Below are positions 1 to 11,681 of a DNA stretch of 64,000 nucleotides, in pieces. The notes beneath the pieces were generated by a model. The model was not told where the DNA came from and ran no database searches. It saw nothing but the letters and a program-made list of their open reading frames with translations. Source of the stretch: Epiperipatus broadwayi (lineage: Eukaryota; Onychophora; Udeonychophora; Euonychophora; Peripatidae); the NCBI GenBank assembly GCA_028023455.1, contig JAQFVV010012507.1, positions 4,078,015 through 4,142,014 of the forward strand, read 5' to 3'. How positions within the stretch are numbered: position 1 is the first letter of the stretch; each line of letters starts with the position of its first letter. Both the position numbers and the translations under genes were made by a program.

Positions 1-49
1 GGGACCGTTTTATCTTTATTGCAGATTCTTAATTCTTTCAGTGATGTCA

Positions 50-600
50 ATATTAACTGATTATCATTTCTTTTTTAATCTTTCTTCTTACGCCCAGTAT
101 ACATCTTTATTAAGAGCCTTGTCTCAGATCTATAATTAATGAACGGTAAAACATCAATATTAAAAACCTTTTCCGTAACATAGGCATATTTTAGTTTTAG
201 TGGAATTATTTCTATCAAGAGTATTCCATCCAAGTTTAATTCTACAATTAATGTCCATTATGTTTCTGCCTGTCAGACCAAAATATTTGTAATTATTAAC
301 TTCTTTTCTTTCATTACCAATATTTACTATTTTCTTCTGAGAAATCTACGAAATATTATTTACATATTTTTAGAGCTTATTTTTAATGTTTACTTTTTTT
401 CATGTAAACTTTTGAAATATTTCCTGAAGTTTCAGAGCCATTAGCTAAAAAATTTTCAAAACTATTCTTATCATTTGAGAAAAATCTACATCACAAATAA
501 TTTTTCTTTTGTCAGCTCTCCATCTTAAGTCAATAATTAATTCTTGTAAATCTATATTAAAAAGTTCCATAGATATAAAACCACATTGTATGTATATCTT
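50..600 (-). pseudogene. decayed non-LTR retrotransposon RT fragment
   Basis: Reverse-strand translation with frameshifts gives short stretches resembling the RT/thumb part of the endonuclease-reverse transcriptase proteins common in invertebrate LINEs. At about 200-300 it reads VNNYKYFGLTG and then RIKLGWNTLDRN, where family members have a NNYKYLGQ-like segment followed by RIKLGWxAFGR. At about 70-170 it reads DVLPFINYRSET, where relatives have CVLPVLTYGxET. Stops and frameshifts are frequent, so it is dead. It probably belongs to the same broad group as the plus-strand tails at 3.0 and 4.0 kb. The clade is uncertain. Confidence 0.45.
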
Positions 601-2950
601 TCTCAATATGAATCTAATTTTTTTTTTTTTTTAACATATGAATCTACTTAGTAGTATTATGTAATCTAATCATTGACGTTGCATTTTTTTAAATAAACTT
701 CAGAAAATAACAATATTTTGAATCACTATCTTCATGGTCTAAATCTTTAATCTTTAGAAAATACTTTTAGAATGAACTCTTTTTCATAAAGGAAAAATAA
801 CCACCTAAACATGTGACAATTTATATTGTTGTTTTTTTTTCTATAATTTCCCTCAATTCTTGGATATGATTCGCTGAGATAAAAATGGTCTTAAATGCAT
901 TTTGCGACTTTCATTGTTTTTTTTTCAAAGTTTGTTGTTGATGAGTTGTAATTATCTTTGTAAAAATTTAACATAGAACTAATGTGTAATTTCCAATTAC
1001 TGCAATATCTTTAATATTGACACATTTGATATATAGTTTTGATATTTGCATTTCTTTACCTACATTTTCCAAGATATCAAAAATAATTCCATCATTTTAT
1101 GGAGTTTTTACCTTTTTTATATATTTATACCTTTGTCTCACTTTATTTAAAATAGAGGCCAATGTAAAATGTGTAGTAATTGTACAGGTTGTTTTATTAT
1201 CTTGTTTTTAATTATTATTGCGTAATTCTTTATAAAACATTTCATGCATTTTCTGAAGTAACATCTATTTGTAATAATAATTCTATCTATTTATATTATT
1301 CATGAAATATCTTCTCTTCCAATACAAAGATCCTTTAATAATTTTCTGTCAATTTGTAGTTATATTTTTTATATCATTATTAATATTTTATAGCATTTTT
1401 GGGAATTCCAGATTTATAATTTTTTTGGTGGATTATTTATAAGTATTGTCATATTTTATTTTATTTTTAATGGTCTCAATTAAGTTTGATTTATCATCAA
1501 ATGTCAGTGTTTTAAAACAATTACCAAGTTATAATTTACATTCATTAGAATGTTTTTGAAAATTACGAATATGTACTGTCAATACTGTTTTTAATTTCTT
1601 TCGTTCGAATTACCGTATATCTTTCACGTGCTACGATTCTTATTATTGAAAGAGGTATATTTTCTATCATGCAAAATATGATTCAATTCAAGTTTTGTAT
1701 TGTGATTTGAATGTTTTCATGTCACCAGTTAACATTTTTCTCAAAAAAAAAAACTAAATCATTACACCTATATTTTTCTTTTTCTAAAATTCCACAAGAT
1801 CCTCTGTCATTTTAATGGTCATAGGCATGTTTAGCCATATCACTTCCATTATTCACTAGATTTTCCTTCTAGAGTTAAATTCTTCCATGACAATTTAAAA
1901 AGTTAGTTTCCATGAACAAAAGCATTTTGTACTTTCCTATGAATCTTTTCTAATTTTTATTACAATAAATTGTTGGAAGTATAAACAAAAATTATTTTCT
2001 TTTAATAGTTTCTATTTAGTTGAGTAATTAATCATTCTCTCTGCATAATATTAATTACTACATTATTGTTCTTCCTCTTTTATTTATTATGAATACCATT
2101 TCACAAGTGTTTCCAATACATGTATCTTAATAGTAAAATATTCTTCAATTTGATTGTTTCTTCATCTTTTTTTTCTAATTTTCTAATGTTTTACAATGTC
2201 CAATTTAATATTAGATTGTTTATCGTCAAATTTATGCTACATTTCTTTATATAAAAGTCATTTGTCATTTGTAAGTAACAAAATGTTCACATTATCATGG
2301 GATATTAACCTATGTTTACATTTAAAATATTATATCTCCTTTGTATAGCCAATCATTGTATTGATCAATGACATTAGGGCTTCATAAGAATAAGAACAAT
2401 AATTTAGGTTAGTCCATCATGATTGCAAAACTTTATTAAAAATCACCCCCTCCACACACAATCGTTTATCATCACCAAAAATCTTCATGTTTTAGTTAAC
2501 AATTATAAGCAACTGAGAAAAAATTATGTGATATTTATTAGTCTCAAACTTAAAGGTAAAACTCACCGTATTGCCTGATACATATTGTTGAACAGTCAAT
2601 TCATGTTAATTTATTGTGAGAATAACCACGTAATAATAACGTACAAAAACACATGTAGTAGGCATAGAGAATTTGCTTTACTCGATTTTCTAACATTTCA
2701 AAGAATAATAATTAATGTTTTCTCTCATTTAATAGCAAATTTATTAATTGGATTAGGACGGTTAGCAGTGAATGTGAACAAACAAATTCTGAGATTTTAA
2801 AATTCTAATAAAAATAAACATTAATATATTTTATTTAAAATTATATTTTTTTGTAATTTTTATAATTCATATTAGTATTAATATCTACTTATGAAAATAT
2901 TTAATTGTTTAACATATGCATATTGCATTTAGATATATCATTAACTAATC
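601..2950. other. AT-rich DNA, nothing recognised
   Basis: Short homopolymer runs and scattered stops in all frames. The two small open frames here have no family resemblance and no coding-like composition. Some of it may be more of the decayed LINE lying downstream on the reverse strand, but I could not align it. Confidence 0.4.
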
Positions 2951-2954
2951 AAAA

Positions 2955-3185
2955 GTGATTGAAAAAATTAGAAGATTTTCAAATAGTGCATGACTGAATA
3001 TATTGCTAGAAGAGATAACAATAAATGGACAATCGAAGTTTTAAATTGAATTCCAAGATAGGCTGAATGATTTAGAAATGACAATATGTAAGATGGATGA
3101 ATGAAAAAAAAAAATGATTGTAAACGTAATGTCAAGAAGAAAGGCTATGTTCATTGTGCAATGGATCAATAATGATTTAAAATAA
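2955..3185 (+). pseudogene. decayed LINE ORF2 C-terminus, copy 1
   Basis: Translation with one frameshift gives ARRDNNKWTIEVLN followed by WIPR, matching the better preserved copy at 4.0-4.26 kb (ARRDDNRWTTEILNWIPR). It continues through a diverged VRWMDE-like piece to an LCNGSI-like end that parallels FVLQWIYN of the other copy. In the family this is the extreme C-terminus of an endonuclease-reverse transcriptase. It is heavily mutated and has lost its reading frame. Confidence 0.55.
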
Positions 3186-3468
3186 TATCAAGATAATAGT
3201 TTTAAAAAGATTTAAAAATGATTGTTTGTAAACAAAATTTAATTTAATTATTTTAACTTTTATTATCATATTTTTTACGGTGATGACAATTAACTGGATT
3301 TGACTCCAATACTCTACTATCTGCGATGTATTTGTTTCTTAGATGTTGAAGCAAATAAATATTAATTCTCTTGAAATCATACCAAATGGAATTAATACCT
3401 TATGTCTATTACCCTAATCGGGACTTTATTTGCAATAGTAGAATGTCATACTTTTCCAAGTGATGTTG

Positions 3469-3482
3469 CGGGGGGGGGGGGG
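3469..3482 (+). repeat. poly(G) tract
   Basis: An uninterrupted run of about 13 G, notable in such AT-rich DNA. A homologous function is not evident. Confidence 0.8.
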
Positions 3483-3599
3483 CTGAGAATGTTTAAGATG
3501 GTAGAATGCTGCATCAAAAGTTAAATTTTTAACAATATGAAAAGTATAAACTTGAACTCAAAAATAATAAACACATTACAATAATAAATGAAAACGGGT

Positions 3600-3730
3600 A
3601 GTTGTAACTTTTAATATGGTATTCTGCCATGGCAAACACTCTTCCTCCCACCGAAGAATGGTAGGGCATTCTGCCATTGGCAAAGGCAGAGTACGGGTCT
3701 AATACGTAAATACCCTCTAATCTTAACATT
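3600..3730. repeat. GC-richer block with an internal near-duplicate
   Basis: TATTCTGCCATGGCAAA and ATTCTGCCATTGGCAAA lie about 48 bp apart in a block richer in G and C than its surroundings. It may be the end of an unidentified mobile element. No coding function was recognised; the small minus-strand open frame over it has no family resemblance. Confidence 0.35.
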
Positions 3731-3984
3731 AGTAAACATATATGTATGAATGTACTTCATATTTTATAGATCAGGATTCATTTACATAATAAAATAATAT
3801 GTAACATAAGTAAAATTAGAACAGTTATTAAATATTTTAATATTAATAATAATTTGTGCTAGCAGTAGATTTGAAATACATAAGCTATACTTATATTGTG
3901 AACGTTTATTTTGTTTCAGCTACATGTTTGGTTTACTCAATATAATAATAAAAAAAGATATTGTTCAGGTATATATGGCTGTAA

Positions 3985-4285
3985 AAACAAACAGGTGTTA
4001 CTGATCCCATTGAAAAAATTAAAAGGCTGAAGTGAAGTCGGGCTGGACATATTGCTAGAAGAGATGATAATAGATGGACAACTGAAATCTTAAACTGGAT
4101 TCCAAGAGATTGCAAAACACCCAGAAAGAGACCACATGTGAGATGGATGGATGAAATAAGAAAGTGTGCAGGGGTGATGTACAAAAGAGAAGCTAAATAT
4201 CGATGGAGATAGATTGAACTTGGAGAGACCTTCGTCCTGCAGTGGATTTATAATGTTTGTTGATGATGATGATGATAATGATGCA
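3985..4285 (+). pseudogene. LINE ORF2 C-terminus with (GAT)n tail, copy 2
   Basis: The plus frame reads IEKIKRLK, SRAGHIARRDDNRW, then ILNWIPRDCKTPRKRP, VRWMDEIRKCAG and FVLQWIYN. These correspond to the well-known C-terminal run of invertebrate endonuclease-reverse transcriptases (WAGHxAR, RW, RPRDxKRSxGRPxxRWxDDI, YVQQW). A TGA replaces the usual tryptophan after RLK, and a TAG precedes the final segment, so it is inactive. The fragment ends in TGATGATGATGATGATAATGATG, a simple-repeat tail like those many RTE-like LINEs use at their 3' end. It is 5'-truncated. Confidence 0.8.
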
Positions 4286-4289
4286 TTTG

Positions 4290-5615
4290 AATACTAGAAT
4301 ATACACTGCATGCATACACTTGGTATGATAATAAAATACTGAATTGAATCAATCTAACGTCTTACTGATTTATTAATATTTTTAACATTTTTGAATGACA
4401 TTTTGAATAATTTGCAAAAAATATATATATATTTCCTTTTAAATAACACTTAAAAAGGCTTCAAACTCTCTATTATTTTGAAGAACAATTTTATCACATT
4501 TCTTTTTTTAATAACAAAATCATTAATTTTACTATTTTATTCTTTTTATACTAGTTTAATAAAGATGTAAACTTACAATAATATGTTCAGCTTGACTAGT
4601 TCATTACCCTTGGCACCATATTGAATTTAAAAAAAAAAACTGGCTTTAGACACAATTTTCACAATAACTTCAGTTTTAATGATGCTAGACCAAAAGCTTT
4701 ACATTGATAGAAACTAGAATAAGAAAATAGACAATAAGGCTAAGAGAAATAGTGATTACCATTAAAAAATAAGGAGAAAAAAAAATTTCAATATCAGTCA
4801 TAATTATTATTTTATTGTTTGTTCATAATTTCTAATTTATCATTAACTAAGTTTAAATTACATCTTCATTAATAATTTCTTTGTATTTCTCACTAAATTA
4901 TATTTCAAACCATATATAATACTTCTTACCGGAGATAATGCATAGCTTCAGAATCTCCAAAAGTATTCACACAACAATTCTTTTTCATTTTGTATCTCAA
5001 ATGAAGTTGACAAATTTCAAAGACATCTATAAGAAAAAGATTCATCCTAATAAAGGATATAAAACAAATCATTTCCAGAAGGGGGGTACACATTTGTCAC
5101 CATAGACATTGGCTTTTTGTCTATGTAAAACTATAAATTGTAGGCTACTGTCTGTATCACTGATAAAATGAGTTTCATCATTTTATGTTTTTGTGTACAT
5201 CAGTGATGTTTATATTCTTTATGGACAACAGTGATGCTATCTTGTTATATTTATTGACTTCCAAAGATATAGTTTATTTGAATATAGCTCATTTACTAGC
5301 TGTAGACTTGAAAATAATGTGATGCAAGATGTGTCAAAACTACTAATTCCACAGTATGAGTAGCAAGGTATAGGAAAGAATTAGAATTTGATTCTTTGCC
5401 AGCACACATTTCCATGTGGTATATACATAACTATTGTGGTTATCTCCACACATACACACCATTTGAAATCTCTCCTTATTGGTTTTAACTGTTTATATTT
5501 TCACATAGTACTATGCCCAGTAAATTTTATGATTACTTTCTGAACTGCAAAATTTCTGTATATTTGATAATCAGTCCTAAAATTTACATTGTAATATTCT
5601 ATAATACCTTAATTA
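4290..5615. other. AT-rich DNA, no gene seen
   Basis: No open frame with family resemblance. It contains short A and T runs and a small hairpin-forming pair (CATAGACA and TGTCTATG) near 5100-5130. Confidence 0.4.
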
Positions 5616-5621
5616 CACACT

Positions 5622-5661
<40 letters not shown>
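5616..5661. repeat. (AC)n-(AT)n compound microsatellite
   Basis: ACACAC units pass directly into ATATAT units. It lies 135 bp upstream of the foldback element at 5.8-5.9 kb. Confidence 0.9.
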
Positions 5662-5794
5662 AACACAGACCTGTGATTGCAAACACAAAGACAATAATAC
5701 AAATATAAACATAATAATAATTTATTAAACCATTTAAGAATCATTATGTCAATAAAATAAGATCAGAGATCCAAAATTACATAAACTACTTTTA

Positions 5795-5934
5795 TTAAGG
5801 CTACAACCTTAAAACTATGCGCCTGAAAAAATGAGAATAGGGATCTCTGCAAATCTTTAAATGAGATTTATTTGAAAAACAAGAGATCCCTACTGTCGTT
5901 TTTCAGGCGCATAGTTTTAAGCTTGTAGCCTTAA
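5795..5934. mobile_element. foldback (inverted repeat) element
   Basis: Arms at 5795-5848 and 5882-5934 are nearly perfect inverted copies (about 53 bp each): the left arm begins TTAAGGCTACAA and the right ends TTGTAGCCTTAA. A 33-bp spacer separates them. There is no coding sequence. It could be a MITE or a snap-back retroelement end like the PLE-related palindrome at 45.6 kb. No hammerhead core was found in it. Confidence 0.75.
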
Positions 5935-5939
5935 CATAT

Positions 5940-6780
5940 ATTACTTTAAGTATCGAGCATGCGCTTTATAAATATAATTATTATAAACTACTTTTGTTAT
6001 ATTTGAATACAAATTTATATACGTATAATAAAGAACATAAATGATTTAATATTATATCATTTATATACTATACAGACACCAGTACAAATGCAAACATACC
6101 ATTTATCAAATAATTTACATTTATCAAATACTTTACTACTCAAATAAATAAAAAATAATTTTTTTTTATACTTATGATCTGATATTCTGATTATGTTTTG
6201 AAGGCCTTGAAATGTGAATTATCATTGCATTTTTAATTTTTAAGAAATAGATTTATTTATTACCGTTTTTACCCAATCCCATTTCAGTCGATATATTCCT
6301 TAATCACGTGGTCATTTGGAGGGGGAAATGGCATTAAAAAATAACTGGAAAATTTAATACATGATTGATTTGTTGTTTTTTTTTTTGTTTTGTTTTGTTG
6401 TTGTTTTTTAAATTAATATATAAGATAAATAATTAGTTAATGTAAATAATTAGTTAATTATAAATAAATAAGGTTGTATTTGAATACATGGTTAGTAGAA
6501 ATATATGAAAAATGATATATAATTCAGTTTAGAATATAAAGTATGAGTATATAATTAATTTAATGGAGTTAATATAAAATAATATATGATTTATGGTTGC
6601 AATATATGTATATAATTATTGAATTGTACTTAATATAATTTTATTTATTGTATAAAAATAATATGTATATAAAAATGGGGGAGGGGAGAGTATATATATA
6701 TATAGGTCAATTGATTATATAAAATGATTATGTAAAATGAACTTTAAAGGAAGTATTCATAGATATAAGAGTCAAGTTTT
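5940..6780. other. very AT-rich DNA, no gene seen
   Basis: Contains a run of short (TA)n and TTAATTA motifs, including a (TA)n stretch near 6690-6705. Nothing codes here. Confidence 0.4.
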
Positions 6781-6783
6781 TAT

Positions 6784-7560
6784 ATGAGAGATGCAAAAAG
6801 TAAAATGAAAATGTTTGGTAGTTTGCAGTTTATAGATAATAAAAGAATAGCCAAAATAGTATTTAATTGGGTTATGAATAAAGAGCAGGCAACAAAATGG
6901 GTGAGAAAGGTAATGCAGTATGCAGAAGTTTTCGGTAAAGAATTTATGTCAGTATACTTATACAAAAGGTGGGATGATTGTGCTAGGAGGATTGTTGAGT
7001 GTTATAGTGGTAAGAAATGGGATAAAATAATAGATGCATTAATAAAGAATAGGGGGTTGGAGAGATGGAGAACTAGTATGAAGAGTAAAAACAGTTTAAA
7101 TATATATAGAAGTAAACGGAACATTGGGTATGAGCTAACTTATGATAATAGTAAGGAAATTAGTTTATTGTTTAAGGCTCAAACAGAATCTTTAGCAACA
7201 AGATAATATACATGTAAATAAAAAAATATGGGTGATTTAGTCTGAAATTGTAAGGAAGGCATAGAAAATATTAGGCATTTGTTAATTGGATGTGAATGTT
7301 TGAAAGCAGAAAGAGTACAAATAATGAAGTTATGGAAAAATAAATATGAACAAAGTGGTTATACAGAAAGTGGGTTATACATTTTTATGCTGGGTTTGAG
7401 AAAAGATAAGGGAGATTTAAATATAAAGGCCATAGAGTTGACAAAGATTATGTTGTGGAAATGGGATGGAGCAGATTATGAGAAAAATTAGGGTGGGAAA
7501 TGGAAAGGGAAGGTAAAGTGACTAACAGGTTTCTCTGGGCATATTCCCAATGAGAGATTC
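6784..7560 (+). pseudogene. LINE ORF2 C-terminal fragment with zinc knuckle
   Basis: An open stretch of 140 codons (6784-7206), then a second in another frame (7279-7491). The first contains NSLNIYRSKRNIGYE and LLFKAQTESLATR, similar to the segment after the RT thumb of non-LTR elements (xSLxxYxxKExxGYExxYD ... LLFxARTGSL). The second holds a C-x(n)-H-x(4)-C pattern (CKEGIENIRHLLIGC), the C-terminal zinc-knuckle region with its first cysteine disrupted, followed by IKAIELTKIMLWKW. After a stop comes a 3' region conserved with the copy at 9.1-9.3 kb. The frameshift near 7200-7260 breaks the gene. The element is 5'-truncated and the clade was not determined. Confidence 0.65.
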
Positions 7561-7959
7561 CTGACTCTGTTTAAGGAGAAGTCACAGTGCATCGCATCAC
7601 ATGTGATCATATTTGAAAAGTGTATTTTGAAAAGGCCCTATACAGGGTGATAACCGGTTCAAAAAAAAAGGAAATATTTATTATTTGTATATAGTTGTTT
7701 TATTTCAGTTGTGTTGGAACCATTATTAATTATTGAAAACAATATTATGGACAAATTTATGTTTGTCCATTGTTATGATTAATGTTCATTTTTTTGGAAT
7801 ATAAATTACATGAAAATTAGAAAGAAAGGAAAAATAATAATAAAAAAAAAAGTGGTGTAGGGATAAAAAGTTTTTTTATTTTTTTAATATTATTTATATT
7901 ACTGTATTTTAATTAACTATTGATAATTGAATTGGAAGTTATATTGTTTTAAAGAAGAA

Positions 7960-9083
7960 TAGAAAGATGTAATGGAAATAAGCCATGGTCATTTTTATAT
8001 AATAACTTAAATAGAGCGAATTTTGTAAGATTTAAAAATGTATGGGATTTACAAAAAAGGATCAAAGCATTGAAGCACCAGTTATCATTTCTAAATAAAT
8101 GCAAGAAACATGGTTTAGTGCCCAAATCATGTGAATTTTATATAAGTAATAAAAATATTAATTTATATAATAAGATTAAAGAAATTATTTTGAATTGGTT
8201 TATAAAGGAAAAAAATATAACAGTGTGGATATTTGTATAAAAAGTATAATAGATTTAAAAATATGTTAAGAATACACATATATAAAGAAATATTTGAAGA
8301 TATACAATACCAATTATTGGATCATAATAAAAAATTAATGAATGTATTAAACATAAAGTATGATAAGAAATGGGGTTGTTTAAAAAAGAAGAATGAGAAT
8401 TTGGAAGATGGTTCACATGAAAAGATTATAGGAAGTGATAATTGCATTAAAGAAAGGGTTAAAATTGTAAATTTATCAAATATTGAATTTGATAATGATC
8501 TCAGTTGGAGATATTAAATAAGGGAAAAAGTATATGCCATTTGTTAGTGGAGATGTCCATATAGAAACTGTCGCAGGTGTGGAAGCAGCAACTGTAATAG
8601 ATGAATTAAAAAACTGCAATCAAAACTTCATAATGTGATAAAGATTTAAAAAGATTATAATAAAAAAGAATATAAAGAAAAGTGTATTCTAAAAAAATTA
8701 TAGAAAAGGTGAATAATGAGAGTTTGAAAATAACATGCGAAGACAAAGGTAATAGGTTTGTAACTTTAAAAGAATATGAGTTAATAAGAAAATGAATGAC
8801 GACATAATGAAACAAAGATATGACTAAATATATAAATATCCTGAAAATAAAATAAAAGACAAATTATAAAATGATATTGAATTATATGAAGGAGAAGAAA
8901 TTGATTAATAGTAAAGAGTATGGATGTTTTTATTCAATGGCTTTTATGCATCTACATATATTTGGAAAAATAAAAACACATAAAGAAGATATGGCTGCAA
9001 GAGTATTTGTAAATTTTGATAATCATATTCTTAAGAATTTATGTATAATAATATATAAAGAAGTAGTAGATGTAATTGGATAT
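7960..9083 (+). pseudogene. decayed Penelope-like element, N-terminal half
   Basis: Pieces in several plus frames line up in order with the N-terminal part of PLE polyproteins. At 8000-8200: KALKHQLSFLNKCKKHGLVP, like the family's RxLxFLxxCxxxxLIPK. At 8233-8515: LDHNKKLMNVL and VKIVNLSNIE, like the VVNLSxxxL segment. At 8735-8760: EDKGNRFVTLKEYE, like DKGGxxVVxxxxxY of RT motif 1. At 8960-9060: GKIKTHKEDMAARVFVNFDN, like LPKIHKxxxPLRPIVS of RT motif 2. Stops and shifts throughout show it is dead. It ends abruptly at about 9083, where sequence shared with the LINE tail begins. Confidence 0.65.
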
Positions 9084-9305
9084 GGTATGCTGGGTTTGGG
9101 AAAATATAAGGGAGATATAGATATAAAGGCCATAGAGTTGACAAAGATTATGTTGTGGAAATGGGATGGAACAGAATATGGAAAAACTTAGAGTGGGGAA
9201 TGGAAAATAAAGTGGCTAACAGGTTTCTCTGGATTTAATTGCTGAGAGATTCCTTTCTCTGTTTAAGGAGAAATCACTGTACATCACATAACATCACATC
9301 ACATA
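9084..9305 (+). mobile_element. 5'-truncated LINE 3' end with ACATC repeats
   Basis: From TATGCTGGGTTTG onward this matches 7388-7600 closely, including the IKAIELTKIMLWKWDG codons, the stop, GGCTAACAGGTTTCTCTGG and TGTTTAAGGAGAA. It ends with a short ATCACATAACATCACATCACAT repeat. The left boundary coincides with the loss of PLE homology, so this is probably a short 5'-truncated LINE insertion into the PLE at 8-9 kb. Confidence 0.7.
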
Positions 9306-9309
9306 TTTT

Positions 9310-11440
9310 CTTTATTAAATACTTAATAGCATGATTAAAATGTATAAGCTATTTTTTTTAAATTTTGCTATACCGGTGAAGTAAAGTGACTCTTATGTTA
9401 TATCTATGATACACACATCTACCATGTCAATTTGTACATTTATCATTCAAATTACAAAAGTTTTTTTAAATATTAATATTAAACATTTTATTTTGACCAT
9501 GAAGCGTTGTAATATTCAAATTACAAAAGTTTTTGATATATATATATAATACAAAATGTAAAAAAAAAAAAGAAAATCCGAAGATAAATTATACATAAAT
9601 GGTTCTAAATTTAATCACTAACGAAAGGCGGAATATTTGCTAACAGAAGAAATAAAAATGCATTTATACAAATCACATAATTTGTACTAAAATTATGTCA
9701 TTTTCATAGAATCCTATATTTTGCAGATACAATTTTTTAACATCTTCAACTTATTGCTGATCTTTGAATATTTCTATTTTAGCGTAAAAAATTATTTTTA
9801 TATGATATTTTATGTTTAAAATACAATACACATTTTCTCATCTTTTATTTTTAAATTCATTGAAATTTTAAATTTATAATTTTATATAGAATTCAGTTTT
9901 GACATTTTTTCTAATTTAATCAGCATCAAATATATTTTCTTTAATTTATTCCATATTCTTTATTTAGTTTTTTTTGGGGGAAAAAAAACAACAAACAAAT
10001 GCAGTCATTTCTGACAATCGCTTAAATATTTAACAATAGATTGAAACATTGATGGTTATGCAGAATTATAATTTATTCAACGAAGAGGAATGAATAAATA
10101 AAAATATATATAAAAAAATGCATAGAAATAAAATCAGATATTATGAAGAAATAACGTCATTTATATACATTGTTCCATAAATGTTCTTTTTTATGTGATA
10201 AAATTCAGTGTGAGTGTATTTATACATAAATATAAAAACTGAATATTTTAAATTACTATTTATGTCCGGAATTTTTATCAAGCTGAAACTGAAACAGCGT
10301 TGTTTCAATTTTTAGTAATAATTTGACATTATTAAATATTTCCTGCCAATTTTTATTTTTCATTTAAAGTTGGCATCCAATGAAAGATGTTTAATTTTGA
10401 CGAAAAATAATAAATGTGCCATATAAGTGTTAAATTGACTTTATAATAACAATAAATCTGATAAAATATATTATCTGTCAAAATATATATTGGATTTGAA
10501 ATAATTTTTAAGGAAAGAATAAAAGTTTCGTTGACAATCGTAATGAAATATAACAAATTCCTTTACGTAATCATCATCATTTAAATAATTTAAGAATGAA
10601 CATCTTTTTACTAAGTTTACGTCACAAAAATTACTTTTTAATATGTTTAACATATTTAATTCATTTATTAAAATGTTTAGAAGATTCAGGTAAGTAATGG
10701 TGTCATATTCTTCCATCCTGTATTATATATTTTTTATTATTTAAAAAATGTAGATGTGGATTCATGATAAATGTAAATTTAAATCTATAAATAATTTACT
10801 AGGTGAGAATAATACTTTTACAGATTTAAATAAACGTTTTAACCTGATGTTATAGATTTATTATTACTTTTCACAGCATTCATTTAATTTTATATTTATA
10901 TGTGTTAATAATTAGATATTACTAAACAAGTGTGCTAAATAAATTACACTAATATGTATTTTAATATTTTATTTAAAGATTATTTTTAGTGTGTCTGACA
11001 ATCAGTAGATTTTTGAAGTTCATCATGTATATCCCTGTAAATGAAAATAGAAAATATAATTACAAGAATGCATTAGAAACAATTCTCTAATGTGCTTATC
11101 AATAATAGTGGAGTGGCAGACACTAAAACATCATAGTATTTTATTAAGTTATCATATGACATTCTGAGAAACAACAGAAAAATATTTTACATAGAAAAGC
11201 AATTTATAAGACAAAATTTTCAAAAGTAATAAAATATCATTTGTTCATTTATTTATAAAACTATTTAAAATATATGTGTACAATGTATTACTTACACAAA
11301 ATTCACATTATATTTGCGATGTAAAAATTGATGTATATAATCAATATTAAACTCCTTTTAAGAGTAAATATTGATTTTCTATTTTTTTATGGAGCTTTAT
11401 GGACTATCCTTGTTTGCTAGTGGTTTATGCTGTTGCCGAT
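9310..11440. other. AT-rich DNA, no gene recognised
   Basis: Contains several small open frames typical of low-complexity AT DNA. The longest (minus, 10471-10716) has a skewed I/N/L/Y composition and no motif I recognise. AATATTCAAATTACAAAAGTTTTT near 9510 repeats part of 9445-9465. Confidence 0.4.
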
Positions 11441-11465
11441 TATATATATATATATATATATATAT
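11441..11465. repeat. (TA)n at PLE left border
   Basis: A (TA)n run directly abutting the conserved PLE end GTTAAAACGAAG at 11466. Confidence 0.9.
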
Positions 11466-11559
11466 GTTAAAACGAAGATTTGCACGGGTTAAATATATAA
11501 AATACATATTTTGCGGGTTCATCCGTGTTAAAAACTTTTAATATCAATTTACTGACGTT

Positions 11560-11595
11560 TCGACTTGGTCACACAAGCCATCCACAGAGTTATAA
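11560..11595 (-). ncRNA. degenerate hammerhead-like motif in PLE 3' end
   Basis: On the minus strand CTGTGGA is followed by a possible stem II (GGCTTG / CAAGTC, one G-U pair, loop TGTGAC), then GAAAC, GTC and AGT. PLE terminal repeats are known to carry hammerhead ribozymes with a tiny stem III, and ACGT after GAA would fit that. The core differs from CTGANGA at one position and has an extra T before stem II, so self-cleavage is doubtful. The same sequence recurs three times at 45.6-45.8 kb. Confidence 0.45.
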
Positions 11596-11681
11596 AAAGG
11601 TAGAAAGACGGTTGTAGAGGCGCTACAATCACTGGTTTGAATAAAACATTAAAAATCCCACCAATAGCAAAAATGTTAAAT

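Noticed and set aside
5795-5934. Foldback at 5.8 kb as another ribozyme snap-back element
   Set aside because: No CTGANGA or GAAA core in either arm and no similarity to the 405-bp unit or the PLE ends.
10471-10716. 81-codon minus open frame as a small gene
   Set aside because: Skewed I/N/L/Y composition expected from random AT-rich DNA, with no motif and no splice context.
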